Origin: Deltaproteobacteria bacterium
GTDB taxonomy: Bacteria > Desulfobacterota > Binatia > UBA9968
Direction: 5' to 3'
Assembly (NCBI GenBank): GCA_005879435.1
Contig: VBKX01000456.1
Location: 1-5,347, forward strand
Length of the DNA stretch: 5,347 nucleotides
Position numbers and translations under genes: made by a program. Under the pieces are notes generated by a model. It searched no databases, had not been told where the DNA came from, and saw nothing but the letters and a program-made list of their open reading frames with translations. Below are positions 1 through 5,347 of the stretch, piece after piece (positions within the stretch are counted from its first letter, which is position 1; the number at the start of each line of letters is the position of its first letter).

Positions 1-23
1 GTGGACAAACTGCTCGGTGTTTT

Positions 24-44
24 CCAATACTCCAATACTCCAAT
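24..44. repeat. Short tandem repeat, 8-bp unit CCAATACT, about 2.6 copies
   Basis: CCAATACT occurs at 24-31 and 32-39, followed by a partial CCAAT at 40-44. It lies in the leader upstream of the VOC gene and no ORF crosses it convincingly. Function unknown; it may be intergenic repeat debris. A comparable short tandem array lies upstream of the next plus-strand gene (942-966). Confidence 0.6.
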
Positions 45-57
45 TTTCTCTCCCACC

Positions 58-86
58 TTGCCCGCAATTAAAGGTCGTACTATAGA
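58..86 (+). promoter_or_regulatory. Possible sigma-70-type promoter for the VOC gene
   Basis: A -35-like TTGCCC (58-63) is followed after exactly 17 bases by a -10-like TATAGA (81-86). Each box matches the consensus at four of six positions. Transcription would begin near 93, about 25 bases before the start codon at 119, leaving room for the ribosome site GGAGG at 107-111. Boxes this weak can arise by chance. Confidence 0.3.
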
Positions 87-118
87 TTGGCTTAGATTCT
101 CTTTGCGGAGGTTTTCCC

Positions 119-706
119 ATGAGCGATGAAAATTTTAACCCCGATGCGCCGCTGCATATTCGCGGTCTCAACCACTTGACTATTCCGGTGAAGGATCGCT
201 ACCGCGCGGCACGCTTCTTCATCGTGGTTCTCGGCGGTGAGGCGCATCATGAGTCCGCGCCCGACCGCGCGGCAAAAGGGCTCGCCCGCTCTTTGCAGCT
301 CGGCGTGCGTCTGGCGCCCGGCTTCGAAGTCGATCTGTTCGAGCAAAGCTACGGCCAACCGGACTGGAATCAGTCGCATCCTCACCTGGCGCTCGACACA
401 TCGGCTGAAGACTTGGCGATATGGACCGAGCATTTCAAGAAATGGCAAGTGCCGTTCGTCGGTCCGATGACCCGCGCCGGCACCAAGGGCGCTGAGATTT
501 ACTTCAACGACCCTGACGGCAATCATCTCGAAATCCACTGCTCCAACGTACCGCAAGCGCAGCGTGAGCAATTTCCGGTCGGTCCTTACGACAAGAGTTG
601 CTGCGTGCACAAACAAGAGTGGCCGCCGAGGGAACTAGCGGACGAAGCCGAGCGGCTGTTTCAAGCCTCCCTGGCGCGCATGCGCGAACGCAGACAACCT
701 CACTGA
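119..706 (+). CDS. VOC family protein (glyoxalase/extradiol dioxygenase fold), single module
   Basis: This 195-residue protein belongs to the vicinal-oxygen-chelate superfamily, whose members use a divalent metal for isomerase, dioxygenase, epimerase or thiol-transfer chemistry. The ATG at 119 follows GGAGG (107-111) at a 7-base gap. The expected ligands are visible: H19 in LNHLTI, H89 in HPHLAL, and E138 in the signature DPDGNHLEIHC (131-141), the usual last strand of the fold. One complete module spans roughly residues 15-142, so a working site probably forms in a dimer. A tail of about 53 residues follows, with a Cys pair (161-162), two Trp-Pro-rich turns and a charged helix; it shows no second VOC module. 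The substrate cannot be read from sequence. It is probably cytoplasmic, as no signal peptide or membrane segment is present. The M24 gene follows after a repeat-filled gap. Confidence 0.9.
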   Translation: MSDENFNPDAPLHIRGLNHLTIPVKDRYRAARFFIVVLGGEAHHESAPDRAAKGLARSLQLGVRLAPGFEVDLFEQSYGQPDWNQSHPHLALDTSAEDLAIWTEHFKKWQVPFVGPMTRAGTKGAEIYFNDPDGNHLEIHCSNVPQAQREQFPVGPYDKSCCVHKQEWPPRELADEAERLFQASLARMRERRQPH

Positions 707-720
707 AACGAAGTTAGAAA

Positions 721-930
721 TGATTTACCACGAAGGTCCCAGTGCGGCTGAGCCGCAACCGAAACTCGGAGTATCTCCCGCAAAGACGCAAAGGGCGCAA
801 AGTTCGGAGATTGAGAGTGAAAATCATTTATAAGAGTTTTTGTCCTTTCCCCATAACCTTGGCGCCTTTGCGCCTTGGCGGGAGGAATTCCCGACTCCGA
901 GTACTTTCGAGTGCGCTTCGTGGTGAGTCA
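721..930. repeat. Long imperfect inverted-repeat element, about 210 bp (MITE/REP-like)
   Basis: The two halves mirror each other in the same order. ACCACGAAG (727-735) pairs with CTTCGTGGT (916-924). ACTCGGAGT (764-772) pairs with ACTCCGAGT (894-902). CTCCCGC (775-781) faces GCGGGAG (878-884). GGCGCAAAG (794-802) pairs with CTTTGCGCC (866-874). The outermost bases extend to TGA at 721 and TCA at 928-930. The left arm holds three CGCAAAG units (779, 787, 796). The unpaired centre is about 803-859 and AT-rich. No clear target-site duplication flanks it and no transposase is present. Its transcript could fold into a long cruciform-like hairpin. It lies between the VOC and M24 genes and may insulate them. 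A mobile or REP-type origin is inference. Confidence 0.7.
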
Positions 931-941
931 ATTCCTACGGT

Positions 942-966
942 TTGAACGACTTGAACGTTTTGAACG
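942..966. repeat. Three TTGAACG units spaced exactly 9 bp
   Basis: TTGAACG occurs at 942-948, 951-957 and 960-966, each 9 bases after the last, with variable two-base spacers (AC, TT). The last unit runs into the GGAG ribosome site (966-969) of the M24 gene. The array could be an operator with repeated protein contacts or simply repeat debris like that at 24-44. If read in the upstream extension of the M24 frame it gives an FERLERFER peptide, which looks like a repeat artefact rather than protein. Confidence 0.7.
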
Positions 967-976
967 GAGCTTAATC

Positions 977-2197
977 ATGCCCGAACTCCACCCCTATCCC
1001 CGCTTCTCCCTTGCCGAACGCGACCGCCGCTGGAAAGCTGTCCGTGAAAAAATGGCCGAGCAGAATATCGACGTTATCGTCACGCCGCAGAACACCGGCC
1101 ACTCGATGGATTTTCAAGCCAACACGCGCTATCTCACCCACTGCGGCGGTGGCGGCGACGCCGACATCGCCGCGGTGTTTCCGCTAAACGGCGCCGTCAC
1201 GGCCATTGCGACGACGGCGAATCCGCGTTGGACGACGACGCAGGATTGGACGACCGATGTGCGCGAGGCGCGCCGCGAGTATGGAAGGATCGTGGTCGAG
1301 CGCTTGAAAGAATTAAAAATCGAACACGGCCGCATCGGTATCACCGGTCTCGGTGAAGTCGAAGGCACGCGCACGCCGGAAGGAACGATTCTGCACGGCA
1401 CCTACGAAAAAATCCGCGAAGCCTTGCCGCAAGCCGAGATCGTCGACGCCACGCCGATCTTGACCGAAGTCCGTTACACCAAGAGCGAGGAAGAAATCGA
1501 TGTCTTGACCAAATCCATGGAGATCGTCGAACTCGCGTATCAAGCCGAGATCGAAGCCGCAAAAGCCGGCGTCAGAGACTGGGACGTCTGGGCCGCGACC
1601 CAGTACGCGCTGATGCGCAACGGCTCGGAAATGCCCGTGCACTGCAACTGGATATCCGGGAAAAACGTCCGGCGCACATTGACGCGCCCGAGCATGCGCC
1701 TTCTCGAGCTCGGCGATCTGATCATCAACGAAGTCGAAGCGTCGTGGATCGGCTACCGTTCTCAGGGTGTGCAACCCGTATTCGTCGGCAAGGCCGATCC
1801 GATGCATCAAGAGTTAATCAAAATGCAGCGCGAGCTTTTCAACCGCGTGATGGAAAACTTGAAACCCGGCGTATCGGTCAAAGAGCTAGCCGAGTTGACG
1901 TTGAAGACAAGCGCGACCGTCGCGCCGAAATCCGGCCCGGCGGCGGGCGCGCGCGGCGATTTGAATATGCATGGCCGCGGCGCCGGCGACGACGGCCCGA
2001 TCATAACCGCGCACGCTAAAAGCCCGGGCCAACTCGCCGTCACGCTGCAAGAAAACATGGTATTTATCTGCAAGCCATCCGCAATCTCTGCCGACGGCCA
2101 ATCGATCAGCACGTGGGGTGATACCGTAGTCATCACAAAAAACGGTGGCAGGCGACTCGGCAAACGCCAGCACGATTTAGCGGTGTCGGCGGGATGA
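977..2197 (+). CDS. M24 (aminopeptidase P/creatinase-fold) family protein lacking most metal ligands
   Basis: The 406-residue protein has the two-domain M24 layout: a creatinase-type N-terminal domain (about 10-165) and a pita-bread C-terminal domain (about 175-390), a typical full length. The ATG at 977 follows GGAG (966-969) at a 7-base gap. An in-frame TTG at 875 lies inside the inverted repeat and is a poor start. Classic Xaa-Pro peptidases bind two metals with Asp, Asp, His, Glu, Glu. By motif alignment I read these positions as E252 (NEVEASWIGY), Q263 (YRSQGVQP), H332 (MHGRGAG), K366 (MVFICKPS) and G381 (TWGDTVVIT). Only the His is plainly kept. Creatinase shows that this fold can work without metal, so a non-peptidase hydrolase is plausible. 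A binding-only protein is also possible. The reading frame is intact throughout, so this is not simple decay. It is probably cytoplasmic. The substrate is unknown. Confidence 0.87.
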   Translation: MPELHPYPRFSLAERDRRWKAVREKMAEQNIDVIVTPQNTGHSMDFQANTRYLTHCGGGGDADIAAVFPLNGAVTAIATTANPRWTTTQDWTTDVREARREYGRIVVERLKELKIEHGRIGITGLGEVEGTRTPEGTILHGTYEKIREALPQAEIVDATPILTEVRYTKSEEEIDVLTKSMEIVELAYQAEIEAAKAGVRDWDVWAATQYALMRNGSEMPVHCNWISGKNVRRTLTRPSMRLLELGDLIINEVEASWIGYRSQGVQPVFVGKADPMHQELIKMQRELFNRVMENLKPGVSVKELAELTLKTSATVAPKSGPAAGARGDLNMHGRGAGDDGPIITAHAKSPGQLAVTLQENMVFICKPSAISADGQSISTWGDTVVITKNGGRRLGKRQHDLAVSAG

Positions 2198-2215
2198 GCT
2201 GCCAGCCCTGCCGTA

Positions 2216-2237
2216 GGGGCGACCGGCCAGTCGCTCT
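2216..2237. other. Weak hairpin in the convergent gap between the M24 gene and lnt
   Basis: GGGGCGAC (2216-2223) can pair with GTCGCTCT (2230-2237) across a 6-base loop, with two G-U pairs. It sits 18 bases past the M24 stop codon and 12 bases past the lnt stop codon, so transcripts from both sides would run into it. There is no T-run on either strand, so it is not a classic intrinsic terminator. It could be a remnant of an intergenic palindrome. Confidence 0.35.
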
Positions 2238-2249
2238 ATTCAGATAAAT

Positions 2250-3767
2250 CTAACCTGTCCCTCGAAACGATCTTTTCCAACCGAGCAAAATAATCGCTAG
2301 CGACGTGATCGTCATTCCCCACGCAAACCAATCGCCGAAGCGCACGTAAAACGTCTCGCCGTTCAAGATCTCAACTTCCGTCTGCATCACCGCCGCTGTG
2401 AACATCGGCAACGTCTTGACCAATTCTCCTTTTGCGTTCACCAGCGACGTCACACCGGTGTTGGTAACGCGCAGCAGGCTGCGGCGAGTTTCTATGGCGC
2501 GTGATTGCGACAGCCACAAGTGTTGCCAAGGGCCAACGGTTTTTCCGTACCAGGCGTCATTGGTCAGATTTACCAGAATATTCGCGCGCGTTTCGCTGAC
2601 GAACTTCCGGGCGATATCCGGCATCAGATCCTCATAGCAAATTAGCGGCGCGACCCGCACGCCGCTCGGCAGGTGAAAAGCGATCGGCCCGGGACCCGGC
2701 GTAAACCCGTCGGCAAATGGAACTCCTGGCAGCAGCGATAAGATCTTAGAAAATGGCAAATACTCGCCAAAGGCAAGCAGCACTTGCTTGTGATAGTGGC
2801 CGAGAATGCGTCCTTTTGCGTCGGTGAAAAAAGCTGTGTTGAAGGCCTTCGCGCCGGGACGGCCGAGCGTACCGCGAAAACTCTTGGCCCCGAAAATAAA
2901 ATAAGTTTGGCCGGACTTGAAGGACGGCATTAGCTCCGGTGGCAAAGCCGGCAAATCCTCCGGCACCATGAATTCGACTGCCGATTCCGGCCAAATCACG
3001 AGTGCAACCGCATCCGCCGGGTCCGTGAGCCGGCGATGCTCATCAAAATTTTTCTGTGCCAAAACTGGGTTCCATTTAAGATCGATGTCCACGTTGCCCT
3101 GCACCGCTGCCACAGGCAATTTGCGCGCCGTCGCCATGTCCTCTCCGACGCTTTCGATTCTCTGGAATCCGTAGATGAGCGACAACGCGATCGCAAAAAC
3201 CGAACAGCCGAGCGGGAGAAAACGAAGCGAGGGTTCCTGTTCTCGAGAAGCTAGAGCTCGGAACAACGCCGCGTTAAACCAGACAACGATGAAACTGGCG
3301 CCGTAAGGTCCAACGAGATCGGCGCTCTGGATAAACCACAAAAATGACACCTGCGAGTTGGCCACGTGCCAGGGGAACAGAAGCGGAAATAAAAACTCGA
3401 GCGCCACCCAGAACACAGCAGGAAATATGCACAAGGGACCGAGCCCGCCGCTGCGCACCAGCAGCGCAAAGAGCGCCATTTGAATCGCCTGCAACGCGGC
3501 ATAGAGCAGAAAGACGATCACGCTTATGGAATAAGGAAAGCCGCCAAAGGCGCTGATCGTATAGACCAACCAGTGAAATCCAATCAGGTGCGCGACAAAG
3601 CCCATGAGCCAGCCGCAAAACACCGCCTTGCGAAGTGTTCCGGCGCGTTGAATTGCCCAAAAGAGCGGAACCAACGCGAGCCAAGCGGACACGAACAGGC
3701 TAGGCGCTAAATAAGGCGCGGCCAACAAAAGTGCACCGATAAAAACGCCCAATAAATTACTTGACAT
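2250..3767 (-). CDS. lnt: Apolipoprotein N-acyltransferase
   Basis: Lnt transfers a third acyl chain from phospholipid to the N-terminal cysteine of diacylated, signal-cleaved lipoproteins in the inner membrane, the last step of lipoprotein maturation in Gram-negative bacteria. The 505-residue product is close to the 512 of E. coli. It has seven hydrophobic segments in the first 200 residues (about 5-22, 24-40, 48-69, 75-101, 109-132, 150-170, 183-201). A nitrilase-type domain (about 217-467) and a final membrane helix (480-497) follow. The triad is E261 (WPESAVEF), K327 (YHKQVLLAFGEYLPF) and C377 (LICYED), matching E267, K335 and C387 of E. coli. The family motif NLTNDAWYG and the GEY glutamate E335 are also present. 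The ATG at 3767 places the first membrane helix at the usual spot but has no visible ribosome site. An in-frame TTG at 3875 would add 36 odd, basic residues and also lacks one. None of the usual neighbours (corC, ybeY) is in view. Confidence 0.95.
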   Translation of the reverse strand: MSSNLLGVFIGALLLAAPYLAPSLFVSAWLALVPLFWAIQRAGTLRKAVFCGWLMGFVAHLIGFHWLVYTISAFGGFPYSISVIVFLLYAALQAIQMALFALLVRSGGLGPLCIFPAVFWVALEFLFPLLFPWHVANSQVSFLWFIQSADLVGPYGASFIVVWFNAALFRALASREQEPSLRFLPLGCSVFAIALSLIYGFQRIESVGEDMATARKLPVAAVQGNVDIDLKWNPVLAQKNFDEHRRLTDPADAVALVIWPESAVEFMVPEDLPALPPELMPSFKSGQTYFIFGAKSFRGTLGRPGAKAFNTAFFTDAKGRILGHYHKQVLLAFGEYLPFSKILSLLPGVPFADGFTPGPGPIAFHLPSGVRVAPLICYEDLMPDIARKFVSETRANILVNLTNDAWYGKTVGPWQHLWLSQSRAIETRRSLLRVTNTGVTSLVNAKGELVKTLPMFTAAVMQTEVEILNGETFYVRFGDWFAWGMTITSLAIILLGWKRSFRGTG

Positions 3768-3787
3768 ATGAAATTTTGAAATATAAA
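3761..3787 (+). promoter_or_regulatory. Possible promoter for the outer-membrane protein gene
   Basis: A perfect -35 box TTGACA (3761-3766) is followed by TATAAA (3782-3787) after 15 bases, which is shorter than the ideal 16-18. It would start transcription near 3795 and give an untranslated leader of about 100 bases. The -35 box overlaps the lnt start codon on the other strand (3765-3767), so RNA polymerase bound here could interfere with lnt expression. The divergent gap also holds a T7A5 tract (3824-3835). No convincing lnt promoter was found on the minus strand. Confidence 0.35.
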
Positions 3788-3893
3788 GGACTAATCTGTG
3801 TTTGTTCGCAGCCCAGAAAAACCTTTTTTTAAAAAGAATTATCACGAACCGCGCCGGAAAACATAGCTCGCTCAATATCTAGCGGAGGAGTTT

Positions 3894-5347
3894 ATGGAAG
3901 CAACGCAGCGTCAGCTCGTCCCACTCGTCGTCGGAATTCTGCTGATCGGCATCTGTTTTAGTCATGCGTCTGGAGAATCGCCCTTAGGTGATGAATGGGA
4001 AAAGTTTTTGCAAGAAAAAGTTTCCTTCAGGGGTTTTGTTGAAAACACGACGGGGCTTTCGGTCAGCCACGGCAGCCATTTTTTCGACACGTCGAATCGA
4101 TTCATCATGAATCGATTCACCATCCAACCCGAATTTAACGTCGATATGACCGACTGGGCCAAGTTTTTTATCTCCTGGCGCTTCGTTAAAGAGCCGCGCT
4201 ACAACGCCGAAGCCAAGAGCCGCAAACAAAGCGTCACATACTTCCCCGCCGCTCCGGTTAAACCGCTATCAAATACTTTTTACGACGAGGATAGTTTCAA
4301 GCCCTGGGAAGCCGTCCTCGACCTCAAGCCACATGATCAGCTGAAAATCCGGCTCGGCCGACAATTCATCTCTTGGGGTGAGACAGACGGCATCAGACTG
4401 CTCGATCTGATCAATCCGCAGGATCTTACTTTCTCGCCCCCGGCGGCTCCCAATCTTTTTAATCTCGATGAAACGAGAATCCCCGCTTGGGGATTGCGCA
4501 CTCTCTACACCATCCAACCGGTCAGCAATACGATCCTGGAATTCTTCGCCCTGCCCGGCGGCTTCGAACAGGCCAAGCAGAGAGTAGACGAGATCGTCGG
4601 CAGCAACGATACCGGCGACTTGAAGGTTCGCTATGGAAGATGGTCGGCCCATCCGGAAACTCGACTCACGTTTTTAGGTCGTAATGCTTTCGGCAATCTG
4701 TTCGCCAACTCCATCCGTCCCGCCTGCTCGGGAGCTGCGCCGCCGACGTCTATTTCCTGTCTGGTCATTCCGAGCACGAGCCGGGAGCTGCCCGATGCTG
4801 GCGACAGTTGGAAAATCGGCTCGCGGATCAGCCACAGCATCGGCAAACTAAGCTTGAGTCTTGGTTACATTGGGGGGTTTAACCCGCAATCAACCGACAT
4901 GGTCTTCAAAGTCAAAGGAGTGAATTGCTCCGCACCGGTGCCCGGACCGTGCCTGGCAGGGACAGCACCGAGCGTCGTCAACCTCAGGCTGGTAAACGAT
5001 CGCACGAACATATTCGCCGGGCAATTTAACTACCCGGTCGCTGATTTATTCGGCTTGCCGGTCAACACCGCCGTGCGAGGCGAAGTAGCGTTCATCCCGG
5101 ATAAACCCTACAACATTTCGAAGTATCCGGGCGCCTTTGGTCTCAAAGCAACGGCCGATCCCAAACATCCCGACGGGACAGTGGAAAAACACACGCTTCG
5201 ATACGCGCTGGGGTTCGACCGCACGACGTTGATCCCGTTTCTCCATCCGGACGATCCCTGGCGGGCATTTAATTTGTCGTTTCAAATCTTCCAGAACATC
5301 ATTTTCAATCACGAAGACGGCATCCATCCTTTCTCCACGGCCGAGAA
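3894..5347 (+). CDS. Outer-membrane beta-barrel protein, DUF1302-like, 3' end beyond window
   Basis: The frame stays open for 484 codons to the window edge with no stop. The ATG at 3894 follows GGAGG (3884-3888) at a 5-base gap. Residues 1-25 form a Sec signal peptide: a short polar start, a hydrophobic core (8-22) and a likely cut after SHA at 25. The mature part alternates short amphipathic strands with polar turns, as in beta-barrels, with many aromatic ends to the strands. The stretch LGRQFISWGETDGIRLLDLINPQD (split here: LGRQFISWGE at 154-163, then TDGIRLLDLINPQD) resembles the conserved arginine-tryptophan-glycine segment of DUF1302-type proteins, which are often encoded beside RND/MMPL exporters and DUF1329 lipoproteins. 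Two cysteine pairs (278/289 and 345/353) sit in Pro/Ser-rich loops. The barrel assignment is firm from pattern; the family name is by memory of the motif. Role in lipid or hydrophobic-compound traffic is inference. Confidence 0.8.
   Translation, partial: MEATQRQLVPLVVGILLIGICFSHASGESPLGDEWEKFLQEKVSFRGFVENTTGLSVSHGSHFFDTSNRFIMNRFTIQPEFNVDMTDWAKFFISWRFVKEPRYNAEAKSRKQSVTYFPAAPVKPLSNTFYDEDSFKPWEAVLDLKPHDQLKIRLGRQFISWGETDGIRLLDLINPQDLTFSPPAAPNLFNLDETRIPAWGLRTLYTIQPVSNTILEFFALPGGFEQAKQRVDEIVGSNDTGDLKVRYGRWSAHPETRLTFLGRNAFGNLFANSIRPACSGAAPPTSISCLVIPSTSRELPDAGDSWKIGSRISHSIGKLSLSLGYIGGFNPQSTDMVFKVKGVNCSAPVPGPCLAGTAPSVVNLRLVNDRTNIFAGQFNYPVADLFGLPVNTAVRGEVAFIPDKPYNISKYPGAFGLKATADPKHPDGTVEKHTLRYALGFDRTTLIPFLHPDDPWRAFNLSFQIFQNIIFNHEDGIHPFSTAE

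Noticed and set aside
92..616. Minus-strand ORF of 174 residues
   Set aside because: It is the antisense shadow of the VOC gene, which has clear motifs and a ribosome site.
779..802. CRISPR-like array from the CGCAAAG units
   Set aside because: The units are only 7 bases, spaced 8-9 bases apart without spacers, and are mirrored in the right arm, so they belong to the inverted repeat.
742..945. Plus-strand ORF of 67 residues
   Set aside because: It lies almost wholly inside the inverted repeat, is rich in Arg from the CGCAAAG units, and has no ribosome site or recognisable domain.
875..976. N-terminal extension of the M24 protein from TTG 875
   Set aside because: The TTG and following codons fall in the right arm of the inverted repeat and the TTGAACG array. 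ATG 977 has a well-placed GGAG and fits the family start.
1313..1810. Minus-strand ORF of 165 residues
   Set aside because: It is antisense to the M24 gene, with composition typical of a reverse-frame shadow and no family motif.
2216..2237. Bidirectional intrinsic terminator
   Set aside because: The stem uses G-U pairs and neither strand has a T-run after it, so it is listed only as a weak hairpin.
3274..3684. Minus-strand ORF of 136 residues in another frame
   Set aside because: It overlaps the membrane part of lnt in a shifted frame, and lnt is unambiguous.
3945..3959. Possible lipobox near C21 of the barrel protein
   Set aside because: The residue before the Cys is Ile rather than Gly, Ala or Ser, and a better signal-peptidase I site (SHA) follows at 23-25.
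4269..4652. Minus-strand ORF of 127 residues
   Set aside because: It is antisense to the barrel gene, whose plus frame is open across the whole region with a signal peptide.

Overview
The window looks like ordinary chromosome from a Gram-negative environmental bacterium. The evidence is an apolipoprotein N-acyltransferase (Lnt) and a probable outer-membrane beta-barrel protein with a signal peptide. The coding sequence is moderately GC-rich by eye, with AT-rich intergenic gaps and short repeats between genes. This style is common in deltaproteobacteria-like and related uncultivated soil or sediment lineages, but that placement is a guess and no marker here fixes it. I see no phage, transposase, CRISPR array, tRNA or rRNA.

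Layout: 1-118 is a leader with a short tandem repeat and a possible promoter. 119-706 (+) encodes a single-module VOC (glyoxalase/dioxygenase-fold) protein with its metal triad intact. 707-976 is a 270-base gap filled by a long imperfect inverted repeat (721-930) and three 9-bp-spaced TTGAACG units (942-966). 977-2197 (+) encodes an M24 'pita-bread' protein in which most of the usual metal ligands are replaced. 2198-2249 is a short convergent gap with a weak hairpin. 2250-3767 (-) encodes Lnt with all catalytic residues. 3768-3893 is an AT-rich divergent gap. 3894 to the window edge (+) is the start of an outer-membrane barrel protein resembling the DUF1302 group, cut off by the window end.

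How they relate: the VOC and M24 genes point the same way and could serve one catabolic function, although the repeat-filled gap argues against tight co-transcription. Lnt completes lipoprotein maturation in the inner membrane, and the barrel protein sits in the outer membrane. They share only a divergent regulatory gap and the envelope theme. The points most worth a second look are the metal-ligand-depleted M24 protein, the 210-bp inverted repeat, and the paired cysteines in the barrel protein. I found no convincing new multi-gene system.
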